Below, in pieces: positions 32,602-39,973 of a stretch of DNA of 43,474 nt; the first letter of the stretch is position 1, and every line of letters begins with the position of its first letter. Under the pieces are notes generated by a model. The model was not told the DNA's origin. It made no database searches and saw only the letters and a program-made list of their open reading frames with translations. A program made the position numbers and the translations under genes. This stretch comes from Oxalobacteraceae bacterium. GTDB taxonomy: Bacteria > Pseudomonadota > Gammaproteobacteria > Burkholderiales > Burkholderiaceae_D. Location: positions 1-43,474 of the forward strand of contig JAIXQK010000155.1 in the NCBI GenBank assembly GCA_027485795.1, written 5' to 3'.

Positions 32602-35600
32602 ATGGCGGTCATAAACACAAACGTAAAAGCGCTGTTTTCGCAGTCGGCTTTGAAGCGCACTGAAGGTGCGATGTCAAATGCGATGGCACAGCTGTCAACC
32701 GGTAAGCGGATTAACACCGCTGGCGATGACGCGGCTGGCCTGGCGATCGCGACGCGCATGACCCACCAGATTCGTAGCTTGAATCAGGCAGTTCGAAATG
32801 CGAATGACGGTATCAACCTGATCCAGACCGCCGAAGGGGCGACCAACGAGATCACGGACATGATGCAACGGATGCGCGAACTCGCGATCCAGGCAGTCAA
32901 CGATACTAACGAAAACGCTCAGCGTAGCTACCTCGATCTCGAGTTTCAGCAGCTGAAGCAAGAAATTGTGCATATCGCCGAATCCACCCAGTGGAACGGC
33001 TTCCCGGTACTGAATGGTACGGCGGGTGAGCGTGTTGGTGAGATGCCGGTATATAAAACAACCTCAGTCGGGCAGTTTGGTGATGTATTCATTAGCCCGA
33101 CCACGATGCGTACCGTGGATGGTGGTGATGCAGGCGAAAGGCAAACGCTGACATTTACAGGTACACCTCTGACGGGTGTAATCAAGGTTGCTGGCGTCGA
33201 CGTAACTATTACTGCGGCCGATGCTGCTGCTGGTCTTTCAACTGTCGTAGCAAAGATCAAGACAACGCTTGAGTCAGACCCTACCTTTGATCCTACAACC
33301 TCGGGCCGCGTTATTGAGCAAGGTACAGGTGGCAATGTTGGCGTTCTAACCTTTACCTATGCCGCCAACGATGGCGATATGGCTGATATTGCAGTCGATG
33401 TTGGTGCTACGGGGCTGACTCGGGCGGTTGCAACCACACGCGATGCCATCACTGCTACTGGCGAGAGCTTTAGCAGCAATGGTGTGTTCCTGAAAAGTGG
33501 TGCGTTGAACTTTAGCGTGAGCTCATTAGGAGCGGTGACTGCTTCGTTTGAAACCGTCGACGGCAAGACGATCGCTATGACCGGATCGGCTACCGCAGCG
33601 TCTGGCACAGTTACTTTTAGTGCTAGTTCTGGTAACAACAGCCAAGTCATTTCACAAGATCTGACTTACACCTTCAGAGACTCTGTCGGCAATACTGAGG
33701 CCTTCACAAGTCGCGCAGTAGGTCTGGCTGTCTCTGTGGAGGGTAGCGTTCCTGCACTGCGTGCGGGTGATTTACGCATCAACGGTATCGACATCGGTGC
33801 CTCATATGCCGAGGATGATCCTTATTCTCCGGTGAATAATGCCTCCGGCTCGGCGATTGCCAAAGCTGCAGCGATTAACCGCATGGCATCCACCACCGGG
33901 GTAACAACCGGTGAATCACAGACGATCACGCTGACCGGTGTACCAAGCGCAGGAACCATCACGGTAGGTGGTGTCGCTATCCAGCTGACTTCGGCTGAAA
34001 ACACTTCAGTGCTTGCTGCTTCAAAGATTGCGCAAGCTCTACGAAATAGTACGGCGTATGGTGCTTCATCGGGTCGAGTGATTAACTACGCGCCGGGTGG
34101 TTCTACGCTTTCGATTGACTTCCCGGTGGTTGATCGTAATGTGCCAAAAACCGAGGTGTTGCCAGGTACGACTGGCATTTCGGCCATCGTCGACACCACG
34201 CAGGAATACACCACCATGCGCCCGGGTACGGGCGTGTACGCCAAGGTGAACGAAAACGTTTTCACCGGACAGGCGATGAGTGCAGAGTCTTCGGTAGAAG
34301 GCGTGGTATTCATCAATGGTTATGCTTCGGCAGATATCGCGTCGGTATTGAACAATACGCGTGCGACCCGCCAGCAGGTAGTCAGCGCGATCAACACGAT
34401 TTCAGCCAAGACGGGTGTCAAGGCGATTGATACGGGCTACGACTCCAAGGGTATTACGCTGGTGGCGGCTGATGGCCGAAACATCGAAGTGCGTTTCGAA
34501 ACCAGCGAGAATGCCGATGTCTTCGGCGAGCGTATCGGTTTGCGTCAGGGTGTACATAGCGCGACTTATTCGCTGGAATCCAAGATTCCAACGCCAGTAG
34601 TGATCTCGAGCGCGACCACCGGTGACATCACTCGCACTGGCCTGATTGAAGGTAATTTCACCAAGAACGAGTCGGTGTTCAATACCTTCCCACGTGATAC
34701 GGTCAATGGACCGGTAGCGCAGGTATCGTCAGTTGCTTTCACTGGAAGTGCGACGGCTAACACCGAGACTTACCAAGTTACCATCAACGGCACAAGCTTC
34801 TCCGTCACCGCTGCGGCTGCAGATACTGCGCAGACACTGCGTGGAAAAATGATCACCGCGATCACGACCGCAGCATCATATTCCACCTTAGGTGTGACGG
34901 TTGCTGAGGGTAGAACGATTGGCGAACTGCTGGTGACAGCGAGTACGGCAGGTACACCGTTTACCTTGTCAACGACAGCCTCCAGCGGCGCCACCTCGAC
35001 GATGTCGACTGCTACGGTTGAAGAGAATCAGGTATCGCAGGCTAAGCCAATGAATGTCGATGATCTGATGATCAATGGCATCAAGATTCGTGCAACGACC
35101 ACAGCAGATGACGATAAATCTAGCTCGGTAGCTGCAAGTAGCGACCCGAGTGCTTCGGCGATTGCCCTTGCAACCGCGATCAACTCACAAAGTCATGAAA
35201 CCGGTGTTCGTGCACTGGCGAACCCGGTAGTCACTAAGGGCCTGAGCACCGTTACCTCGGTGCCTACCACGTCAGCGAGTGGCACAACTTATAATTTATT
35301 CGTCAATGGCACCACGGTTCCCGTCGTCTTCTTGCAAGATGAAACGGGTACCGCTCGCCGCGAGAAAGTTGTTGCTGCAATCAATGCTCGTACCGGTCAG
35401 CACGGTGTAACGGCAGAAGATAATGGCAGTGGTGTGAGCTTGACCTCAGATGGAAGAAATTTCTCTGTCTGGTACGACTCGAACCAAAAGAATTTGTCAG
35501 CGGCCAGCTTTGGCTTGGATAAAGGCGGCTCGGTCGAGCAGGTGTCACGTATCACCATGTCGGCAGGTGCCAATGGTGACACGGTCACTGTCAATATCAA

Positions 35601-36564
35601 TGGCACGGCGGTTACCGCGACAGTGGGTGCGACCGGTAATGCGGCAACTGCGCTGAAAACAGCGATTGATGCCCTGATTACGGCTGGTACGCTGAATAAT
35701 ATTGAAACCGCGGTAACCAATACCACCAACCTTGAGATTACCTCGACAGTTGCTGGTTCACCGTTCACGCTAACCGGTGCAAAGAGCACGGGTACTACGC
35801 CACCAACGGTTTCGCTGGCTACCGTGACACCAAATAGTTTGGGTGATAACGACGTGACTGGCATTATCAATGGTGCCGCCACCTCTACCTCGGCTCGCAC
35901 GCTGTACAGCACCGTACGCTTGGTCTCTGACCCTGCGTTGCTGCCGAAACTGCCGTCGCCAGATGGCGCGCCGCCGTCTGATCAGCTTGAGAAACTCCGT
36001 GCGACTGGTAAACCATTCACGATTTCCGTGGGTGATAAAGGCTACAGTGACGACGGTAACTTCGCAGCGTTGGGCTTCCAGGAAGGTACCTTCGGTGGCC
36101 GTGCTAGTGAAGATATGGATCCACCTCGCGTTGGACGACTCGCTTTCCAGGTGGGCGCCTCGGCTTACGATTACATCACGATTGATTTGGCAGATTTTGG
36201 TAAGGCAGGCACGATCACGGGTGAGATTACCGGAGACGTTGACCTGAACGTCGAAGATCGTCGCGTTCGTATTAATACCCGCGACGGTGCTTCCTCGGTG
36301 CTGGCACTGCTCGATGACGCGATGGATAAGGTCAACGCCACCCGTGCGACCATGGGTGCGGTGATGAACCGGTTGGATCATGTCATCAACAACTTGTCGA
36401 ACGTGTCGATGAACTTGTCGGAATCGCGTAGCCATATCGAAGACGCGGATTACGCCAAGGCTTCAACCGAACTCGCGAAGACACAGATTATGCAACAGGC
36501 TGCAACTGCGGTACTCGCACAGGCCAACACCAGCCAGCAAACCGTGCTGAAGCTGCTCGGCTAA
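32602..36564 (+). CDS. fliC: Giant flagellin FliC2 (1320 residues)
   Basis: Flagellin more than twice the usual length. The D0/D1 ends are complete: MAVINTNVKALFSQ, LSTGKRINTAGDDAAGLAIATRM and QTAEGATNEITDMMQRMRELAIQ at the N-terminus; NNLSNVSMNLSESRSHIEDADYAKASTELAKTQI and AATAVLAQANTSQQTVLKLLG at the C-terminus. The central 1000 residues are mosaic. An A module appears at about residues 178-280 and 437-535, a B module at 708-810 and 980-1077, and units like those in FliC1 begin at residues 391 (LRINGIDIGASYAEDD) and 822 (LMINGIKI). AAGGAGAAACG precedes the ATG. The ends differ substantially from FliC1, so the two are not a recent duplication. Expected to form thick filaments and to carry glycans. 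Confidence 0.95.
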   Translation: MAVINTNVKALFSQSALKRTEGAMSNAMAQLSTGKRINTAGDDAAGLAIATRMTHQIRSLNQAVRNANDGINLIQTAEGATNEITDMMQRMRELAIQAVNDTNENAQRSYLDLEFQQLKQEIVHIAESTQWNGFPVLNGTAGERVGEMPVYKTTSVGQFGDVFISPTTMRTVDGGDAGERQTLTFTGTPLTGVIKVAGVDVTITAADAAAGLSTVVAKIKTTLESDPTFDPTTSGRVIEQGTGGNVGVLTFTYAANDGDMADIAVDVGATGLTRAVATTRDAITATGESFSSNGVFLKSGALNFSVSSLGAVTASFETVDGKTIAMTGSATAASGTVTFSASSGNNSQVISQDLTYTFRDSVGNTEAFTSRAVGLAVSVEGSVPALRAGDLRINGIDIGASYAEDDPYSPVNNASGSAIAKAAAINRMASTTGVTTGESQTITLTGVPSAGTITVGGVAIQLTSAENTSVLAASKIAQALRNSTAYGASSGRVINYAPGGSTLSIDFPVVDRNVPKTEVLPGTTGISAIVDTTQEYTTMRPGTGVYAKVNENVFTGQAMSAESSVEGVVFINGYASADIASVLNNTRATRQQVVSAINTISAKTGVKAIDTGYDSKGITLVAADGRNIEVRFETSENADVFGERIGLRQGVHSATYSLESKIPTPVVISSATTGDITRTGLIEGNFTKNESVFNTFPRDTVNGPVAQVSSVAFTGSATANTETYQVTINGTSFSVTAAAADTAQTLRGKMITAITTAASYSTLGVTVAEGRTIGELLVTASTAGTPFTLSTTASSGATSTMSTATVEENQVSQAKPMNVDDLMINGIKIRATTTADDDKSSSVAASSDPSASAIALATAINSQSHETGVRALANPVVTKGLSTVTSVPTTSASGTTYNLFVNGTTVPVVFLQDETGTARREKVVAAINARTGQHGVTAEDNGSGVSLTSDGRNFSVWYDSNQKNLSAASFGLDKGGSVEQVSRITMSAGANGDTVTVNINGTAVTATVGATGNAATALKTAIDALITAGTLNNIETAVTNTTNLEITSTVAGSPFTLTGAKSTGTTPPTVSLATVTPNSLGDNDVTGIINGAATSTSARTLYSTVRLVSDPALLPKLPSPDGAPPSDQLEKLRATGKPFTISVGDKGYSDDGNFAALGFQEGTFGGRASEDMDPPRVGRLAFQVGASAYDYITIDLADFGKAGTITGEITGDVDLNVEDRRVRINTRDGASSVLALLDDAMDKVNATRATMGAVMNRLDHVINNLSNVSMNLSESRSHIEDADYAKASTELAKTQIMQQAATAVLAQANTSQQTVLKLLG
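33133..34210 (+). repeat. A-module repeats in fliC2 (two copies)
   Basis: Copy 1 spans about 33133-33450 (starts GERQTLTFTGTP), copy 2 about 33910-34210 (starts GESQTITLTGVP). Both continue with a (V/A)GGV or VAGVDV turn, a helix rich in Ala, and SGRVI followed by a glycine turn. The second copy interrupts a FliC1-like unit, so it looks inserted. Ends are approximate. Confidence 0.75.
34722..35833 (+). repeat. B-module repeats in fliC2 (two copies)
   Basis: Copy 1 about 34722-35027, copy 2 about 35539-35833. Shared landmarks: a strand with (V)TINGT or VNINGT, TAxTL or TALK helix with A(I)T/AL, then (L)x(I/V)T(A)STxAGTPFTL or TSTVAGSPFTL. Protein similarity is clear, DNA similarity weaker. 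Boundaries are approximate. Confidence 0.72.
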
Positions 36565-36572
36565 CCTGCAGG

Positions 36573-36587
36573 CGGGCCATAAGCCCG
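36573..36587 (+). terminator. Weak hairpin after fliC2
   Basis: CGGGC-CATAA-GCCCG, 9 bases after the fliC2 stop. It has no T-run, so if it stops transcription it does so weakly; read-through into the next genes is likely. Confidence 0.3.
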
Positions 36588-36650
36588 TTCTGCGCGTTAC
36601 CGCAGGGCTGTGACAAAATATCCGCGTGATTTAAGCCACGTGGAGGGAAA

Positions 36651-36884
36651 ATGAATGACCGGGTCAAACGCCTGGTGTTCAGATTGGTGCGTATCGTACT
36701 GATCGTACTGCTGCTGATGCTGGGCTTGGTGGTAATGTATCCGGAGCGCTTTCTGCCACCGGGCATGACACTGGGCGAGTTTTTTCAGGGATTACTGGGC
36801 GCGATTTTTTTGGCGCTGGTGTTTGCTGCGGTAGGCACACGTGCATGGATCGATCACCAGAAACGGAACCGCGATAAGAAATGA
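36651..36884 (+). CDS. Small membrane protein of unknown function
   Basis: 77 residues with two predicted membrane helices: LVRIVLIVLLLMLGLVVMY (about residues 12-30) and LLGAIFLALVFAAVGTRAW (about 48-66), short positively charged ends, and no recognisable domain. GTGGAGGGAAA precedes the ATG. Its stop overlaps the ATG of the next gene (ATGA, 36881-36884), so the two are translated together. It heads a three-gene set between fliC2 and the flagellar activator. Confidence 0.72.
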   Translation: MNDRVKRLVFRLVRIVLIVLLLMLGLVVMYPERFLPPGMTLGEFFQGLLGAIFLALVFAAVGTRAWIDHQKRNRDKK

Positions 36885-37189
36885 ACGTTTCCCACGCCGA
36901 CAGCGAAGCACCGAACTGCTGGCAATGCCGGCATTTTTCGGTCAGTTGGGATCCGAATGTCCCCTATGCCTGTCGTCTGATGGGTTTCAAAAGTCGCATC
37001 ATGCCGGCGATTGAAGTGCTGCGCGCCGATGGCGTGCGCTGTCGCGGCTATATGCGCAAAACAACGAATGGTGTGAACGGTATTACCGACCCCTCTACGG
37101 TGGGTGATTCCACATCGATCAGTGCTACTGCTTCCGCAGCAAGCCCCAAGGCCGTTGGGCTTTACTCCACTTTTAGCAAACTCGCATGA
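36881..37189 (+). CDS. Four-cysteine small protein of unknown function
   Basis: 102 residues. The first half holds a conserved-looking cysteine pattern: CWQCRHFSVSWDP (two Cys), YACRLMGFKSR (third) and DGVRCRGYMRK (fourth). These could bind zinc. Similar small Cys4 proteins occur as uncharacterised proteins in other proteobacteria, from memory. The second half is Ser/Thr-rich and probably flexible. Both ends overlap neighbouring genes by ATGA, which marks it as a real member of the three-gene set. Confidence 0.75.
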   Translation: MNVSHADSEAPNCWQCRHFSVSWDPNVPYACRLMGFKSRIMPAIEVLRADGVRCRGYMRKTTNGVNGITDPSTVGDSTSISATASAASPKAVGLYSTFSKLA

Positions 37190-37881
37190 GCCGTCTGCTT
37201 CTCATCGTCTTGGTGTTTTTCGCGTCATGGTCAGCGCGGGCCGATTTGCCGGCAGCGATGAAAGCCATCGAGCGCGGTCATTACAGCACGGCGGTGCGTG
37301 CGCTGCGCAAGCCTGCCGAGTTGGGCGATGTGCATGCCCGCAATAATCTTGGCTACTTGTATGAATACGGCTTGGGCGTTAACCGTAATCCGGAAGAAGC
37401 CTTCAAGTGGTATCGGCTGGCCGCCGAGGGTGGCCTACCGGCAGCGCAGTACAACCTCGCCACGCTTTATCTGCAAGGGCGTGGCACACCCATTGATCCG
37501 CAAGCGGCGTTTCATTGGTACGAGGCCGCTGCCAAAGCTGGTTATTCCGACGCCGAGTACATGCTGGGCGAGTGCTATCGCACGGGCGCTGGTACCAAGC
37601 GCGATGGGGCCTTGGCCTTGTCCTGGTACTTGAAGGCTGCTCGTAACGGCAGTTCCGCTGCGCAGCTGATGGCTGCATCGATCTACTACACCGGTGAAGG
37701 CTGGCGGCGTGAGCTACCGAAGGCAATGGTGTGGGCGGAGTTAGCGCGCTTGAATGGCGAAGCTCAGGCGGTGGGGCTTGCCGTACAGATCAGCCGCGAT
37801 CTGAATGGTGCCCAGAAGGCACTGGCGGTTGAGAAGGCCAGACTGTGCCGGGATAGTAAGTATCAGGATTGCCCGGAGTAG
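37186..37881 (+). CDS. Sel1-repeat protein, secreted
   Basis: 231 residues. The start MSRLLLIVLVFFASWSARA is a Sec signal peptide with cleavage near residue 19. The rest is a chain of Sel1-like repeats (36-residue TPR relatives): ARNNLGYLYEYGLGVNRNPEEAFKWYRLAAEGG, AQYNLATLYLQGRGT and DAEYMLGECYRTGAGT. Such proteins are periplasmic scaffolds for protein contacts. Some Sel1/TPR periplasmic proteins in other bacteria support flagellar or motor assembly, but nothing specific is visible here. Confidence 0.85.
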   Translation: MSRLLLIVLVFFASWSARADLPAAMKAIERGHYSTAVRALRKPAELGDVHARNNLGYLYEYGLGVNRNPEEAFKWYRLAAEGGLPAAQYNLATLYLQGRGTPIDPQAAFHWYEAAAKAGYSDAEYMLGECYRTGAGTKRDGALALSWYLKAARNGSSAAQLMAASIYYTGEGWRRELPKAMVWAELARLNGEAQAVGLAVQISRDLNGAQKALAVEKARLCRDSKYQDCPE

Positions 37882-37965
37882 GGCCGTCCGACCCGACGAA
37901 ACCACCGCGTAGCGTAGCCCTGTCGACATTCCGTCGCCCGCCACCCGGTCGACTTTTTCCTCCCC

Positions 37966-37981
37966 CGGCAAAGGCCTGCCG
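37966..37981. promoter_or_regulatory. Enhancer-like palindrome before the activator gene
   Basis: CGGCAA-AGGC-CTGCCG, the same 16-base pattern as at 26903 and 32403, about 48 bases upstream of the sigma-54 promoter at 38028. Suggests that the activator controls its own gene. Confidence 0.8.
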
Positions 37982-38027
37982 ATCCGACACATGGCCTGAA
38001 AACCCGCATATTTCCTCAAGAAAATAC

Positions 38028-38044
38028 TTGGCACACTGATTGCT
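38028..38044 (+). promoter_or_regulatory. Sigma-54 promoter of the activator gene
   Basis: TTGGCACACTGATTGCT: GG and GC exactly 10 bases apart, with TTGGCAC and TTGCT matching consensus. The transcript would begin near 38055, which rules out translation starts upstream of that point. Confidence 0.9.
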
Positions 38045-38081
38045 ACAAGGGAACCATCCCTTGTTCCCAGAGGCAATCATC

Positions 38082-39557
38082 GTGACGGCTCAATTCGAAA
38101 ACTCTCATCCAGCGCTGTGGCTGGATCCCAAGGCTGCGGTCGGTAGCACGGAGCGCGAGCAGCTTGCTGCCGCTGGCTTGCAGCTGCTGCCCGTAACCAC
38201 GCTTGACGACCTACGCCAAGGCTTGGCGAAGGCACGTTTAGTGGTGATCCGGCTGATGGGCGATGTTGGCCTGCTGCAAGAGGTGAAGAAGCTCACCCAG
38301 TCGTTTGGTCATGATGTGCCGGTGCTGTGCCGCGTTGATCAGGGCGAACTCTCGCTCGGCGTTGAAGCGATGCGGCGTGGTGCGTATCACGTACTACCCA
38401 CCAACGATTGGTCGGTTGATAGCTGGCGCGAAGCCCTGGCGCTCACGCCTAAGCGTACTGAAGTCACCCAGCGCAATCCGCAAACCTTTGTATTTGTTGA
38501 CCCTAACAGCCAGCACTTGCTTGAGCTTGCGCGTCGTGTTGCGCAAACCGAGGTATCGGCCTTGGTAGTTGGCCCGACCGGTGCAGGTAAAGAAGTACTA
38601 GCTCGTGTGCTGCACGATGCTTCGCCGCGTCGTAACGGCCCGTTTGTAGCCTTGAACTGCGCTGCGCTACCAGAACACCTAATTGAAGATTTATTGTTTG
38701 GTCATGAGAAGGGCGCATTTACCGGTGCCTTAAAAGAACACCGTGGTTTGTTCGAGCAGGCGCATGGCGGCACCATCTTCCTCGATGAAATTGCCGAGAT
38801 GCCGTATCACCTGCAGACCAAGCTACTGCGCGTACTACAAGAGCGCAAGATCACTCGTCTGGGCGGTCATGGCTCGGTTGACCTGGATGTACGACTTGTT
38901 GCCGCGACCAATAAAGATCTGCGAGAAGCCATTGCCAATCGCGAGTTCCGTGAAGATCTGTATTTCCGAATCAGCGCTTTCAAGCTGACGATTTTGCCGC
39001 TACGCGAACGTCCGGGTGACGTACTACCGCTGGCGATGCAGTTCCTCGAAAAATTTGGCCCTGCTGATCGTCAGGTGCAGTTAACTGCAACCGCGATCGA
39101 GCGGCTGCAGCATTACAGCTGGCCCGGCAATGTGCGCGAATTACAAAACGTGATTCAACGTGCGCTGGTATTGAGTAACGACGATCTCATTACCGAAAAT
39201 GAATTGATGTTCGACGAGGTAGAGCAGCGCCACGTATCACAGACTTTGCCGACATCGACGCAGTCCCAGCTGATGCAGTACGGTCCGCGTGAAGTATCCG
39301 AGGCGCATCAATTGAATGCTAGTGCACTTGGCGATCTATCGACCGCCGTGAAGAGCAGTGAATACCAAGTAATTATGGCGGCGATTCAGTCGACCAGAAA
39401 TCGCAATGAGGCTGCGAAAAAACTCGGCATTAGTCCACGCTCGCTGCGCTACAAGATGGCGCAATTCCGCGAGCTGGGAATGACTGCGAATGCGGCTACG
39501 AACAGCATGAACAGCATGATCGGCATGAATGGCATGCACGGTATGGCAGCTGCTTAA
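38082..39557 (+). CDS. Sigma-54-dependent flagellar activator (FleQ/FlrC-type) with degenerate receiver
   Basis: Enhancer-binding protein of 491 residues. The N-terminal receiver-like domain (1-125) has lost key residues: the phospho-acceptor position reads VVIRLMGD with Arg57, and the conserved Lys before PF is missing (LPTNDW). The AAA+ domain is intact: Walker A GPTGAGK (164-170), the sigma-54 contact loop GAFTGA (211-216), Walker B IFLDE (232-236). A Fis-type helix-turn-helix (NEAAKKLGISPRSLRYKM) is near the end, followed by a Met-rich tail (SMIGMNGMHGM). GTG at 38082 has AGAGG upstream. No partner kinase is next to it, so, like FleQ, it may not be phosphorylated. fliE follows, suggesting flagellar control. 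FleQ versus FlrC/FleR identity is unsettled. Confidence 0.9.
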   Translation: MTAQFENSHPALWLDPKAAVGSTEREQLAAAGLQLLPVTTLDDLRQGLAKARLVVIRLMGDVGLLQEVKKLTQSFGHDVPVLCRVDQGELSLGVEAMRRGAYHVLPTNDWSVDSWREALALTPKRTEVTQRNPQTFVFVDPNSQHLLELARRVAQTEVSALVVGPTGAGKEVLARVLHDASPRRNGPFVALNCAALPEHLIEDLLFGHEKGAFTGALKEHRGLFEQAHGGTIFLDEIAEMPYHLQTKLLRVLQERKITRLGGHGSVDLDVRLVAATNKDLREAIANREFREDLYFRISAFKLTILPLRERPGDVLPLAMQFLEKFGPADRQVQLTATAIERLQHYSWPGNVRELQNVIQRALVLSNDDLITENELMFDEVEQRHVSQTLPTSTQSQLMQYGPREVSEAHQLNASALGDLSTAVKSSEYQVIMAAIQSTRNRNEAAKKLGISPRSLRYKMAQFRELGMTANAATNSMNSMIGMNGMHGMAAA

Positions 39558-39578
39558 TGATCCGAGGAGATAAGCGCC

Positions 39579-39926
39579 ATGATTAACAAAATCAATAGCC
39601 AAACCAATATCGACGCGATGCTGGCTACGCTGCGCCAGCATCAAGTCGACTCCACCGGTAACAACACACCACCGGTACTGACGCCGCCCACACCTGAAGT
39701 TGGCAAGCCCACATTTGGTGAGGCGATCAAGTCGGCGGTCGAGCATACCAATAACCTCAGTACGTACTCCGGTACGTTAGAAGATGCTTATGACCGTGGT
39801 GAGGATGTTCCGCTAACCGATGTCGTCCTCGCAATGCAGAAATCGTCGCTCGCATTTGAAGCAACGCTGCAGGTGCGAAACAAGGTTTTGAAAGCGTACG
39901 AAGACGTCCTGAACATGCCGGTCTGA
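39579..39926 (+). CDS. fliE: FliE, hook-basal body complex protein
   Basis: 115 residues. FliE joins the MS ring to the rod. The C-terminal family signature is present: DVVLAMQKSSLAFEATLQVRNKVLKAYEDVLNMPV. The N-terminal part (INKINSQTNIDAMLATLRQH, then a Pro-rich stretch) is typically variable. GAGGAGATAAGCGCC supports the ATG. It begins 21 bases after the activator gene and precedes fliF, the common proteobacterial order. Confidence 0.96.
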   Translation: MINKINSQTNIDAMLATLRQHQVDSTGNNTPPVLTPPTPEVGKPTFGEAIKSAVEHTNNLSTYSGTLEDAYDRGEDVPLTDVVLAMQKSSLAFEATLQVRNKVLKAYEDVLNMPV

Positions 39927-39927
39927 T

Positions 39928-39954
39928 GACCCGAACGACCCGAACGATCCGAAT
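39928..39954 (+). repeat. Three 9-bp direct repeats between fliE and fliF
   Basis: GACCCGAAC twice, then GATCCGAAT, immediately after the fliE stop. Probably replication slippage; no function suggested. Confidence 0.7.
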
Positions 39955-39973
39955 ATAAGCAGAGAGTAGAACC

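Noticed and set aside
35770-36435. Minus-strand open frame of 221 codons opposite fliC2
   Set aside because: Fully overlaps the conserved C-terminal flagellin region; no ribosome site or domain.
38040-38081. Upstream TTG start for the activator
   Set aside because: It falls inside the sigma-54 promoter (38028-38044), upstream of the expected transcription start; GTG at 38082 has a good ribosome site.
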